From NCBI GenBank assembly GCA_051251595.1, contig JBPOFA010000015.1, positions 30,622-94,621 on the forward strand: a stretch of DNA of 64,000 bases. The letters run 5' to 3'. How positions within the stretch are numbered: position 1 is the first letter of the stretch; every line of letters starts with the position of its first letter. Made by a program: the position numbers and the translations under genes. Origin of the DNA: NORP110 sp051251595 (lineage in GTDB: Bacteria; Pseudomonadota; Alphaproteobacteria; Rhodobacterales; Rhodobacteraceae). The notes under the pieces were generated by a model, which saw nothing but the letters and a program-made list of their open reading frames with translations, ran no database searches and was not told the DNA's origin. Of the stretch, positions 15,298 through 24,402 are shown piece after piece.

Positions 15298-17910
15298 CTA
15301 TGCGTCTTTTGTATCGGTTTTTTTAGCGGCTGCCGCAGTTTTTTTTGTGGCTGTCGTCTTGGCCGCTGCGGTTTTGCGAGCGGCTGTTTTCTTTTTGGCA
15401 GGGGCTTTGCGTCTGGTGCCCTTCTTGGCCGCTTTTTCAGCGATCAATTTAACGGCAAGATCCATTGTGACATCTGCCGGTTCGACGTCTTTGGGCAAAG
15501 TTGCGTTCACTTTTTCCCATTTCACATAGGGGCCATAGCGACCTTCCATGACGTTGACCGGTCCACCGCTTTCGGGATGCTCGCCAAGTTCCTGCAATGG
15601 CTTGACCGCTGTCCGACCGCCGCCACGCGCCGCTTTTTGCGCCAGAACTTCGACGGCGCGGTTCATGCCGACCGTAAATACTTCTTCGACGTCAGGCAGG
15701 TTGGCATAGACACGACCGTGTTTCACAAACGGGCCGTAGCGCCCGATACCAGCCTCAACAACTTCTCCGTCTTCCGGGTGTTTGCCGACTTCGCGGGGCA
15801 GGCTGAGCAACAGCATCGCCTTTTCAAAGTCGATGCTTTCCGGAGACCAGCCTTTGGGCAAGCTGGCCCGTGGTGGTTTTGGCACATCCTCGGTTGGCTC
15901 GCCACGTTGCACATAGGGGCCAAACCGGCCCACGCGCAGGGTGATTTCGTCGCCGTTGTCAGTGCCCAGCACTTTGCCATCCAACAGGTTTTCGTCGCCT
16001 TCGGTCGGAGCCGTCAGTGGACGGGTGAAACGACATTCAGGATAGTTGGAACAGCCGATAAAGGCGCTGCCAGAGCGCGCGGTTTTCAGGCCCAATCGCC
16101 CGTCGCCGCATTTCTTACAGACACGCGGGTCGGTTCCGTCCTCATTCGGGGGGAACACATGAGGTTCTAGAACTTCGTCGATTTTGTCCAAGACTTCGCG
16201 AATGCGCAGTTCAGATGTCTCTTCTATAGCTGCTGAAAAATCGCTCCAGAAGCCTTGCAGAACGGTCTTGTAGTCGCGGTCCCCGGCGGAAACGTCGTCT
16301 AGTTGCGATTCCAAATTGGCAGTGAATTCATAGCCAACATATTTGCGGAAATAGTTCAAAAGGAAAACCGTGACCAAACGGCCTTTATCCTCTGGAATCA
16401 AGCGGTTCTTGTCCTTGCGGACATAGGCGCGATCCTGAATTGTTGTCACAACGGACGCATAGGTTGACGGGCGGCCGATGCCCAATTCTTCCATCCGTTT
16501 GACCAAAGAGGCCTCTGTGTAACGGGGTGGGGGCTGGGTGAAATGCTGATCGGGCGTGATGGTGCCTTTTTCTGCGGGTTCGCCCTGCATAATCTGCGGC
16601 AAACGCTTGTCATCATCATCCACAACCGCGTCGTCTGCGTCGTCGCGGCCTTCTTCATAGACGCGCATGAAGCCATCAAACAAAACAACCTGACCGGTGG
16701 CGCGCAGAACAATCTGTTGATCCTCGCTGCCCACATCAACGGTCGTGCGTTCCATCCGGGCGGCTTCCATTTGGCTGGCGATTGTCCGCTTCCAGATCAG
16801 ATCATAAAGCTTGCGTTGATCCGCATCTGTGATCTTCAGATCTTCGGTTGCTCGGGAAAGCTCCGTTGGACGGATACATTCGTGCGCTTCCTGCGCGTTT
16901 TTAGCCTTGTTTTTATAGACACGCGCCGATTTCGGGACGTATTCCGCGCCATAGCGGTCTTTGATCGTCTCGCGTGCGGCGGTGATCGCCTCTGGCGCCA
17001 TGTCGATGCCGTCGGTCCGCATATAGGTAATGTACCCGGCCTCGTACAATCTTTGCGCCGTGCTCATGGTTTGGCGCGCGCCAAAGCCGAATTTTCGGCT
17101 GGCTTCTTGCTGTAGGGTCGAGGTCATGAAAGGGGCAGATGGGTTGCGCGAAGCAGCTTTTGCCTCGACCGACGCGACAGTCAGGTCCCGGGACGTGATG
17201 GCCTGAACTGCAAGTTCTGCCTGCGTTTCATTGGCGATGTCAAAACGGTCGAGTTTTTGGCCTGCCAAAACGGTCAGCCGCGCCTCGTAGGTTTGGCCGC
17301 GTGGGGTCGAAAGGATGGCCTTGATCGTCCAGTATTCCTTGGGACGGAATGCTTCGATTTCCATTTCGCGTTCGACGATCAGGCGCAAACAGACCGATTG
17401 CACGCGACCCGCCGATTTTGCACCGGGCAATTTGCGCCACAGAACGGGGGATAGGTTGAAGCCCACCAAATAGTCCAGGGCGCGGCGGGCCAGATAGGCC
17501 TCTACCAATTCCATATCCACCTGACGGGGATTTTTCATGGCCTCGGTGACGGCGGTTTTTGTGATGGCGTTGAACACAACACGGCTGACGGGCGTGCTTT
17601 TTTTGATCGATTTGCGTTTTGTGAGCGCTTCTTGCAGGTGCCAGCTGATTGCTTCGCCTTCGCGATCGGGGTCGGTTGCGAGGATCAGTTCGTTGTCGTC
17701 TTTCAGCGCATCTGCGATGGCTTTGACGTGTTTTTTACTGTCGCTGCCAATTTCCCATATCATGTCGAAATCATTGTCTGTGTCGACGGATCCGTTCTTT
17801 GGGGGCAGGTCGCGGACGTGGCCATAACTTGCCAAAACAGTATAATCGTCCCCCAAATATTTGTTTATTGTCTTAGCCTTAGCTGGGGATTCAACGACGA
17901 CAACAGGCAT
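15298..17910 (-). CDS. topA: DNA topoisomerase I
   Basis: An 870-residue type IA topoisomerase that relaxes negative supercoils. The TOPRIM domain starts VVVESPAKAKTI, with the acidic triad region ATDPDREGE at 78-86. The active-site Tyr is Tyr296 in GYITYMRTDG. One C4 zinc ribbon (CKKCGDGRLGL...GCSNYPECRF, about 625-655) is followed by repeated Topo C-terminal modules with the GRYGPYV motif, and a Lys/Ala/Thr-rich tail in the last 40 residues. The length is normal for alphaproteobacteria. It follows dprA on the same strand, a common pairing. Confidence 0.97.
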   Translation of the reverse strand: MPVVVVESPAKAKTINKYLGDDYTVLASYGHVRDLPPKNGSVDTDNDFDMIWEIGSDSKKHVKAIADALKDDNELILATDPDREGEAISWHLQEALTKRKSIKKSTPVSRVVFNAITKTAVTEAMKNPRQVDMELVEAYLARRALDYLVGFNLSPVLWRKLPGAKSAGRVQSVCLRLIVEREMEIEAFRPKEYWTIKAILSTPRGQTYEARLTVLAGQKLDRFDIANETQAELAVQAITSRDLTVASVEAKAASRNPSAPFMTSTLQQEASRKFGFGARQTMSTAQRLYEAGYITYMRTDGIDMAPEAITAARETIKDRYGAEYVPKSARVYKNKAKNAQEAHECIRPTELSRATEDLKITDADQRKLYDLIWKRTIASQMEAARMERTTVDVGSEDQQIVLRATGQVVLFDGFMRVYEEGRDDADDAVVDDDDKRLPQIMQGEPAEKGTITPDQHFTQPPPRYTEASLVKRMEELGIGRPSTYASVVTTIQDRAYVRKDKNRLIPEDKGRLVTVFLLNYFRKYVGYEFTANLESQLDDVSAGDRDYKTVLQGFWSDFSAAIEETSELRIREVLDKIDEVLEPHVFPPNEDGTDPRVCKKCGDGRLGLKTARSGSAFIGCSNYPECRFTRPLTAPTEGDENLLDGKVLGTDNGDEITLRVGRFGPYVQRGEPTEDVPKPPRASLPKGWSPESIDFEKAMLLLSLPREVGKHPEDGEVVEAGIGRYGPFVKHGRVYANLPDVEEVFTVGMNRAVEVLAQKAARGGGRTAVKPLQELGEHPESGGPVNVMEGRYGPYVKWEKVNATLPKDVEPADVTMDLAVKLIAEKAAKKGTRRKAPAKKKTAARKTAAAKTTATKKTAAAAKKTDTKDA

Positions 17911-18086
17911 GAAATTCCTTTCGACTCGGGGGACTCGCTATGTCGGGGAAATGTGTCGCCACGCCGGAAATGTCAATGCAATGTCAAAAATCATCTTGTC
18001 ACAGGGCCGACAATCACGCGGATGTGTCACAGTTCGTTCGGGTGGGAATTTGCTGGATTTTGGTTTTCCCAATAACGAACAGCCCC

Positions 18087-19229
18087 CTAGGCAGAGGGTG
18101 ATTTCGACAAGAGCCCGCCGGATTGCCGGATGATCACGCCTTGCAGTTCCAGGCTGACCAGTTCTGGGGCAATCTTTGCGGCTGGAACGTTGAGATCGCG
18201 GATCAGTTGGTCTTCGGCGACGGGGCTGGGACCTAGGCGGTTCAATATCTCAGAGTGTAGTTTTGCCTGTTCGATGGCGGGGTGTTTGGACTTGGGCGCG
18301 GGTTGGGCCCCGGCCTTGGTTGGGTCTTCTTCGCCAATCGGGGCAAGGGATTCAATAATGTCGTCGACATTGCGCACCAGTTGTGCCCCGTCACGGATCA
18401 GCATGTTACACCCGGATGCGCGCGCATCAAAAGGATGCCCCGGAACGACCAGAACGTCACGTCCTTGGTCCAATGCGTTTTTTGCTGTGATTAGACTGCC
18501 GGAACGCGCGGCGGCCTCTACCACGACGACGGCCTGAGATATCCCAGAGATGATCCGGTTGCGTTGCGGGAAATGGCGGGCAATCGGTTGCAGCCCCATG
18601 GGCTGTTCTGAAAGACGCAGGCCATGGTCCAAGATTTCCTGGGCCAATACAGCGTTTTCTGCCGGGTAGACGACGTCAACGCCCCCGGCCATAACGGCCA
18701 ATGTCCCACTATCCTTTGCTGCGACATGCGCAGCGGCGTCGATTCCACGGGCGAGGCCGGACACCACGATAAGCCCAGCCTCTGCCAGACCATTGGCCAA
18801 TTGCCGCGCCATGCGCGTGCCAAGGCTAGAGGCATTGCGTGCGCCGACCAGTGCGACCATGGGTTTTTTAAGAAGTTCAGGGTTCCCGAGTGCCCAAAGT
18901 ATTGGGGGGGCGTCCGGCAGTTCTGCCAATTTTTCGGGATAATCGACCGACCCAAATGGAATCGGGGTCGCCCCGGCGATGCGGCCCGCGTTGAGTTCGG
19001 CCTGAACGGCGGATGGCGAGCAGAGTTCGTAGTCTTTCACACCGGCCGCTTTGGCGATTTCCGGCAATGCGGCTAGGGCGGCGTCAATGGACCCATGTTC
19101 CTGCATCAATCGGTAGAATGTTGTTGGTCCGACGCGGCGGGATCGCAAGAGCCGAAACCACGCTGCCAGTTCTTCCATACTCTGGGGTGGGGTGAGGGGG
19201 TGGGTGGAAGGGAATAAATCCTCTGACAT
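18087..19229 (-). CDS. dprA: DNA-processing protein DprA
   Basis: A 380-residue single-strand DNA-binding protein that loads RecA on incoming DNA during transformation and may serve recombination generally. An N-terminal SAM-like region precedes the Rossmann-like DprA domain with VALVGARNASSLGTRMARQLA (about 132-152), SGLARGIDAAAH and VMAGGVDVVYPAEN, then PLGLQP-like and RNRIISGIS motifs. A C-terminal winged-helix DML1-like domain is present. It is followed by topA after 176 bases, in which I see no gene. Confidence 0.95.
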   Translation of the reverse strand: MSEDLFPSTHPLTPPQSMEELAAWFRLLRSRRVGPTTFYRLMQEHGSIDAALAALPEIAKAAGVKDYELCSPSAVQAELNAGRIAGATPIPFGSVDYPEKLAELPDAPPILWALGNPELLKKPMVALVGARNASSLGTRMARQLANGLAEAGLIVVSGLARGIDAAAHVAAKDSGTLAVMAGGVDVVYPAENAVLAQEILDHGLRLSEQPMGLQPIARHFPQRNRIISGISQAVVVVEAAARSGSLITAKNALDQGRDVLVVPGHPFDARASGCNMLIRDGAQLVRNVDDIIESLAPIGEEDPTKAGAQPAPKSKHPAIEQAKLHSEILNRLGPSPVAEDQLIRDLNVPAAKIAPELVSLELQGVIIRQSGGLLSKSPSA

Positions 19230-19285
19230 GCGTGATTCCGTCTCTTGCTGAAATCACTTTGCGCAGCCCATAGTTAATGCCACGT

Positions 19286-19325
19286 AAACGGCCGCGACTT
19301 TTTCGCAGCCGTTTGGCATTTTTTT
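19286..19325. terminator. Possible hairpin terminator between tldD and dprA
   Basis: The stem AAACGGC / GCCGTTT, extended by GCGA/TCGC with one mismatch, is followed on the plus strand by GGCATTTTTTT. On the minus strand, where tldD ends 2 bases upstream of this stretch, only TTT follows the hairpin, so it would end tldD transcripts poorly. It is best oriented for plus-strand antisense transcription. Confidence 0.4.
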
Positions 19326-19326
19326 G

Positions 19327-20751
19327 TCAGGTGGCAGATCCGCCCACGGTTAGGCCACCGATCAAAAGGGTTGGTTGCCCAACCCCGACAGGCACCCATT
19401 GGCCAGCCTTGCCGCAATTGCCAATGCCGGGGTCCAGCGCCATGTCATTGCCGATGGCGCGTATGTTCTTCAGCGCTGTTGCGCCGTCGCCGATCAATGT
19501 TGCACCCTTGACGGGTGCGCCGATCTTACCGTTTTGGACGCGATAGGCCTCTGTGCAGCTGAAAACGAATTTTCCGTTGGTGATGTCCACCTGACCGCCG
19601 CCAAAGCCAACGGCATAGATGCCGTCCTTTACATCTGAAACCACATCGCCGGGGGCTGCATCCCCGCCCAGCATATAGGTGTTGGTCATGCGTGGCATCG
19701 GCGGGTGGGCATAGCTTTCGCGGCGTCCATTGCCGGTTGGCTTCATCCCCATCAGCCGGGCGTTTTGGCGATCCTGCATGTAGCCCACCAGAATGCCATC
19801 TTCGATCAGAACGTTTTTCGCAGAAGGCGTTCCCTCGTCATCAACGCTAAGGGAACCGCGACGGTCCGGGATGGTTCCGTCGTCAAGCACGGTCACGCCC
19901 TTAGAGGCGATGCGTTCCCCCATCAGACCTGCAAAAACAGAAGCGTTCTTGCGATTTGCGTCGCCTTCCAGCCCGTGGCCAATCGCCTCATGCAGCAGGA
20001 TGCCGGGCCAGCCGGCCCCAAGGGCGACATCCATCATGCCGGCAGGGGCGGGCACGGCCTCTAGATTGACCAGCGCGATCCGCAGGGCCTCTTTCGTTGC
20101 GGATTTCCACATGTCAGGTTCGATCAAACCGGTCAGGGCATAGCGCCCTCCGCTGCCGTGGCCGCCGCTTTCGCGGCGCCCGTTTTCTTCGACGATGACA
20201 GAGACATTGACGCGTGTCATCGGGCGCGCGTCGCGCACAAGCGTGCCTTCGGGGCGCAGGATTTCAATTTCCTGCATAGAGGCCGCAATCGTTGCCGAGA
20301 CCTGTATCACGCGTTTGTCCAGGCTGCGGGCAAAGGCGTCTATTTCGCGCAAGGTGTCGACCTTGACCGGGAAACTGGCGTCTTCCATTGGGTTTTTGTC
20401 AGAGTAGAGCCGTTGATTCGTCGCCATCGGCCCCGGCGCCGGGGTGCCGCCACCTGCACCAACGGCCAGACGCGCGGTTTCAACGGCGCGTTTGAGGGCA
20501 GATTCGTTGAGCGCGGTGGAATGCGCATATCCGGCCGTTTCGCCGCGCACGGCGCGCAGGCCAAATCCTTCGGCCGCGTCATAGCTGGCAGTCTTGAGAC
20601 GGCCATCGTCAAACACCAAAACCTCTGATCTGCGGCGTTCAAGGAACAGTTCCCCATCATCTGCACCTGCGGTTGCTTCGCGCAGCAGAGAGAGCGCTTT
20701 TTCCTGATCCAGGTCGTTTTCAAAGGGGCGAAAGTGGTCTGACGGCATCAA
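19327..20751 (-). CDS. tldD: Metalloprotease TldD
   Basis: A 474-residue zinc protease subunit that forms a heterodimer with TldE/PmbA and degrades unfolded peptides. It is known for processing microcin B17 and CcdA. The zinc motif HEAIGHGLEGD is at 254-264; the third ligand is probably the Cys in FVFSCTEAY near 410. The length is typical. It stands alone here; tldE is not in the window. Its 5' end faces coxB across a 175-base divergent region. Confidence 0.96.
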   Translation of the reverse strand: MMPSDHFRPFENDLDQEKALSLLREATAGADDGELFLERRRSEVLVFDDGRLKTASYDAAEGFGLRAVRGETAGYAHSTALNESALKRAVETARLAVGAGGGTPAPGPMATNQRLYSDKNPMEDASFPVKVDTLREIDAFARSLDKRVIQVSATIAASMQEIEILRPEGTLVRDARPMTRVNVSVIVEENGRRESGGHGSGGRYALTGLIEPDMWKSATKEALRIALVNLEAVPAPAGMMDVALGAGWPGILLHEAIGHGLEGDANRKNASVFAGLMGERIASKGVTVLDDGTIPDRRGSLSVDDEGTPSAKNVLIEDGILVGYMQDRQNARLMGMKPTGNGRRESYAHPPMPRMTNTYMLGGDAAPGDVVSDVKDGIYAVGFGGGQVDITNGKFVFSCTEAYRVQNGKIGAPVKGATLIGDGATALKNIRAIGNDMALDPGIGNCGKAGQWVPVGVGQPTLLIGGLTVGGSAT

Positions 20752-20926
20752 ATGCTCCGATTTTATCGCAGTAAATTCCCAAAAGCGTCTGTTTGCCGCA
20801 AGGGATTTGCTTGTTTACACTTCTCTAATATGGTTTCAGGACGCCAGGACACAACGGGATTCCATTTATTCTTTTGGGTGCCGTAAGAAATGGCATGCAA
20901 AGCCGCCAGTCGAACAGGAAGTGAAT

Positions 20927-21796
20927 ATGCGCTTTATTTCTAAACTTTCAGGCCTCTTGGCCGCAACTGTGACCACGCTTATGGCGGGTCTTGCCTCTGC
21001 TCAGGATGGGATTGAGGGCCTGGAAATCATCGGGAAGCCCATTGATGGCGAGATGGGGTTTCAACCTGCTGTGACGTCGATCGCTAGCGATTTGCACTGG
21101 TTGGACCACATGGTGCTGCTGATTATGACAGGGATTGTTATCTTTGTGACGCTGCTTTTGGCCATCATCATCTTGCGCTTTAACCGTAAGGCAAACCCAA
21201 CCCCGGCGAAATTTACCCATAACACACCGATTGAAATTACGTGGACATTGGTTCCGATCGTTATCTTGGTGTTTATCGGTGCGTTTTCGTTGCCTGTGTT
21301 GTTCAACCAACAGGAAATCCCTGAAGCGGACATCACGATCAAGGCGACAGGGAACCAGTGGTACTGGACCTATCAGTATCCGGACAGCGAATTTGAATTC
21401 GACAGCTTTATGCTGGCCCGCGAAGACCTAGAGTCCCACGGATATTCGCAATCGGACTATTTGCTGGCGACGGACACAGCGGTAGTGGTTCCTGTTGGCA
21501 AGGTTGTTGTGATGCAGGTTACTGCGTCTGATGTGATCCACTCTTGGGCGATGCCTGCATTCGGCGTTAAGCAGGACGGCGTTCCTGGACGTATCGCAGA
21601 GCTGTGGTTCAATGTCGAAAAAGAGGGCATCTATTTTGGCCAGTGTTCAGAGCTGTGCGGCAAGAACCACGCCTACATGCCAATCACTGTCAAAGCCGTG
21701 AGCCAAGACGTCTATGACGAATGGCTAAAAGGTGCGATCGAAGAGTACGCGGATGTTTCGACACCGGGTGCGCTGACCGTCGCGTCGAACGACTAA
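20927..21796 (+). CDS. coxB: Cytochrome c oxidase subunit II
   Basis: A 289-residue aa3-type oxidase subunit that receives electrons from cytochrome c at the CuA centre in the periplasm. A signal sequence (about 1-23) is followed by two membrane helices (about 60-82 and 100-120), with TPIEITWTLVPI between them, then the cupredoxin domain with GNQWYWTYQYP and the CuA ligands in QCSELCGKNHAYM (about 242-254). The ATG at 20927 has AGGAAGTGAAT; the frame is open 120 bases further upstream but without sense. It opens the coxB-ctaB-coxF-ctaG-coxC run. Confidence 0.97.
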   Translation: MRFISKLSGLLAATVTTLMAGLASAQDGIEGLEIIGKPIDGEMGFQPAVTSIASDLHWLDHMVLLIMTGIVIFVTLLLAIIILRFNRKANPTPAKFTHNTPIEITWTLVPIVILVFIGAFSLPVLFNQQEIPEADITIKATGNQWYWTYQYPDSEFEFDSFMLAREDLESHGYSQSDYLLATDTAVVVPVGKVVVMQVTASDVIHSWAMPAFGVKQDGVPGRIAELWFNVEKEGIYFGQCSELCGKNHAYMPITVKAVSQDVYDEWLKGAIEEYADVSTPGALTVASND

Positions 21797-21842
21797 GCAT
21801 TGAGGCCGCAGGTGGCTGCGGCCCTTCTTCTAAACGGATGGA

Positions 21843-22778
21843 ATGATGACTGACACGACTGCAATGGATCAGGACAGGGAAGCAGGGTTCGGCGATTACG
21901 TCGCGCTGATGAAGCCCCGTGTGATGTCCTTGGTCGTGTTTACGGCGATGGTCGGGCTGATTGTTGCACCTGTGTCTGTGCATCCTGTTGTTGGCTTTGC
22001 ATCCATTTTGTTCATCGCGATTGGGGCAGGGGCCTCTGGTGCGCTGAACATGTGGTATGACGCGGATATTGACCGGATCATGCGCCGCACACAGGGACGC
22101 CCCGTTCCGGCAGGCAAAGTCACCGCAGACGAGGCTTTTGCCATTGGCGTGGCGCTTTCGGGCATGTCCGTGGTGATGCTGGCGCTTGCGTCGAATTTCG
22201 TGGCGGCCGGGCTGTTGGCCTTTACCATCTTCTTTTATGCCGTGGTTTACACCATGTGGCTGAAGCGCAGTACGCCGCAGAACATCGTGATCGGTGGTGC
22301 TGCGGGGGCTTTGCCGCCGATGATTGGTTGGGCCGTCGCAACAGGCGGTGTGTCGGTTGAAAGTGTTTTGCTGTTCATGCTGATCTTTATGTGGACGCCG
22401 CCGCATTTCTGGGCCTTGGCCTTGTTCATGAAGGAAGATTATTCGAATGCGGGCGTGCCGATGCTGACGGTGACCCATGGGCGTCGCACAACGCGCAAGC
22501 ATATTCTTGTCTATACGGCTTTGTTGGCGCCTTTGGCGATTGGGTTGGGCCTGACATCTATCGGTGGCCCGGTTTATCTGGTCGTGGCTGTGGCGATGAA
22601 CCTATGGTTCCTCAAAGGCGCGTGGCAGATTTTTGGCCGGTCAGAGGCTGATGCCGAATCTGACAATTACACCGTTGAAAAAGCTTTCTTTCGGTTCTCT
22701 TTGTACTACCTGTTTTTGCACTTTGGCGCGTTGCTGGTCGATGCTTCTTTGCGCCACGCTGGATTCGGGGGCTGGTAA
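21843..22778 (+). CDS. ctaB: Protoheme IX farnesyltransferase (heme O synthase)
   Basis: A 311-residue UbiA-family membrane enzyme that adds a farnesyl-derived chain to heme b, the first step to heme a for the oxidase. The Asp-rich motif is NMWYDADIDRIMRRTQGRP (about 73-91); MKPRVMSLVVFTAMVG near the N-terminus and MWTPPHFWALAL in the middle are family signatures. About eight or nine helices are seen. It lies 46 bases after coxB, and the next small gene starts on the base after its stop. Confidence 0.96.
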   Translation: MMTDTTAMDQDREAGFGDYVALMKPRVMSLVVFTAMVGLIVAPVSVHPVVGFASILFIAIGAGASGALNMWYDADIDRIMRRTQGRPVPAGKVTADEAFAIGVALSGMSVVMLALASNFVAAGLLAFTIFFYAVVYTMWLKRSTPQNIVIGGAAGALPPMIGWAVATGGVSVESVLLFMLIFMWTPPHFWALALFMKEDYSNAGVPMLTVTHGRRTTRKHILVYTALLAPLAIGLGLTSIGGPVYLVVAVAMNLWFLKGAWQIFGRSEADAESDNYTVEKAFFRFSLYYLFLHFGALLVDASLRHAGFGGW

Positions 22779-22937
22779 ATGCCGATCACCAAAGAACATG
22801 AGATTCATGAACGCCGGTTAAGCCGGAACATGGGCGTTGGTCTGGCACTGGTTGCCATGGTTGCGCTTGTGTTTGGATTGACGATGGTCAAGGTCAAGCT
22901 GTTGGATCCCGCGATTGTAGCGGAGTCTGTTGAATGA
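22779..22937 (+). CDS. Small oxidase-assembly membrane protein, CoxF-like
   Basis: A 52-residue protein beginning MPITKEHEIHERRLSRNMG with one membrane helix (about residues 18-38, VGLALVAMVALVFGLTMV) and a short acidic tail. It starts immediately after the ctaB stop and ends in an ATGA overlap with ctaG, so it is translated as part of the operon. A small gene of this type (often named coxF) sits between ctaB and ctaG in Rhodobacter and Paracoccus relatives. Its function is poorly known. It is easily missed because of its size. Confidence 0.85.
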   Translation: MPITKEHEIHERRLSRNMGVGLALVAMVALVFGLTMVKVKLLDPAIVAESVE

Positions 22938-23509
22938 GCATGGATCCCAAGAATAAAACGCTTGTGTCCACCGTCGGCGTGGTCCTTGTGATGGGGGCGT
23001 TGGCCTGGGCTTCTGTGCCGTTTTACAACTGGTTTTGCCGGGTCACTGGGTTCGGTGGAGTTCCGTCCGTTGCGACGGCGGGGTCCGAAGAAATTCTGGA
23101 TCAGACCATAACGATCCGGTTTGACGCCAATGTTGAACGCGGCATGCCCTGGCAATTCAAGCCAGAGCAGCGTGAGATCGAATTGCGCATCGGCGAAACC
23201 GGTCTGGCCTTTTATGAAGCCTATAACCCGACCGACCGCACGGTTGCGGGTACGGCCAGCTTTAACGTATTCCCCTATGAAGCTGGCGGTTTCTTTACCA
23301 AGATCGATTGTTTTTGCTTTACCGAGCAAGTTCTAAAACCACATGAACGGGTGATGATGCCTGTGACATTCTATGTGGATCCCGAAATCACACGCGACCG
23401 TGATTCAAAGTTTGTCAAACACATCACGCTGTCTTACACATTCCACGAAACTGATTTGCCCGAAGATTATGCCAGACTATCGGCGGATACTTTGGGCACA
23501 TCCAACTAA
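22934..23509 (+). CDS. ctaG: Cytochrome c oxidase copper chaperone CtaG/Cox11
   Basis: A 191-residue copper chaperone that delivers CuB to subunit I. It has one N-terminal membrane helix (about 12-30) followed by FYNWFCRVTGFGG, then a periplasmic immunoglobulin-like domain. The copper-binding CFCF motif is in IDCFCFTEQVL (about 120-130), and VDPEITRD is conserved near the end. The start overlaps the stop of the small gene upstream (ATGA). The length is typical. Confidence 0.97.
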   Translation: MSMDPKNKTLVSTVGVVLVMGALAWASVPFYNWFCRVTGFGGVPSVATAGSEEILDQTITIRFDANVERGMPWQFKPEQREIELRIGETGLAFYEAYNPTDRTVAGTASFNVFPYEAGGFFTKIDCFCFTEQVLKPHERVMMPVTFYVDPEITRDRDSKFVKHITLSYTFHETDLPEDYARLSADTLGTSN

Positions 23510-23530
23510 GCCCCCAACAAGGGAACGAAA

Positions 23531-24331
23531 ATGGCGCACGAAAAAAACCACGACTTCCACATTCTTCCACCGTCAATCCTGCCGTTTCTCGGCGGCTTGT
23601 TTGGACTCGTCATGTTGTCCGGCCTGGTCTTTTGGTTTCATGATATTACGCCCTTTGTCTTTTTCATCGGCCTCGTCGGCGTTTTGTACGTCATGTACGC
23701 TTGGTGGTCCGAAGTCGCCCATGAGGGTAATACGGGCGATCACACCCCCGCCGTTGCGATCGGACTTCGGTACGGCGTGATCCTGTTCATCATGTCAGAG
23801 GTCATGTTCTTTGTGGCATGGTTCTGGAGCTTTTTCAAAAACGCGCTTTACCCAATGACCGAAGGGTCTCCAAAGATTGACGGCGTTTGGCCGCCGGTTG
23901 GGATTGAAACCTTTGACCCCTGGCACCTGCCGCTGATCAACACATTGATCCTGCTGTGTTCTGGGGCGGCTGCAACCTGGGCACACCACGCAATTGCGCA
24001 TGAAAACAACCGTCGCGATTTGGTGAATGGGTTGATCCTGGCGATCACTTTGGGCGCTGTGTTTACAGTGTTCCAGGCTTACGAATACAGCCATGCGCAG
24101 TTTGGATTTTCGGGCAACGTCTATGGCGCCAACTTCTTTATGGCCACAGGGTTCCACGGGTTTCACGTGATCGTCGGAACGATCTTTTTGGCCGTTTGTC
24201 TGGTGCGCGCATTGAACGGACGCTTTACACCGGAAAACCATATCGGCTTTGAAGCTGCGGCTTGGTACTGGCACTTTGTCGACGTTGTTTGGTTGTTCCT
24301 GTTTGCGGCGATCTACATTTGGGGCGGCTGA
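23531..24331 (+). CDS. coxC: Cytochrome c oxidase subunit III
   Basis: A 266-residue seven-helix core subunit. The family start HDFHILPPSILPFLGGLFG is followed by a conserved MSEVMFFVAWFWSFF segment (about 90-105), and by HGFHVIVGTIFL and AAWYWHFVDVVWLFLF near the end. It is the last gene of the cox run. Subunit I (coxA/ctaD) is not in the window, in line with its separate location in many Rhodobacterales. Confidence 0.97.
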   Translation: MAHEKNHDFHILPPSILPFLGGLFGLVMLSGLVFWFHDITPFVFFIGLVGVLYVMYAWWSEVAHEGNTGDHTPAVAIGLRYGVILFIMSEVMFFVAWFWSFFKNALYPMTEGSPKIDGVWPPVGIETFDPWHLPLINTLILLCSGAAATWAHHAIAHENNRRDLVNGLILAITLGAVFTVFQAYEYSHAQFGFSGNVYGANFFMATGFHGFHVIVGTIFLAVCLVRALNGRFTPENHIGFEAAAWYWHFVDVVWLFLFAAIYIWGG

Positions 24332-24371
24332 CGTCAGCCTTGCCGACACTGAAAAATACAGATTTATAAGA

Positions 24372-24397
24372 AAGGGCGCGGGATATCCTGCGCCCTT
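24372..24397 (+). terminator. Terminator of the cox operon
   Basis: The perfect 8-bp stem AAGGGCGC / GCGCCCTT with loop GGGATATCCT (which can pair further) is followed by AATT. It ends only 5 bases before the first possible SURF1 start, so it also covers the place where that gene's ribosome-binding site should be. Confidence 0.75.
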
Positions 24398-24402
24398 AAT
24401 TC

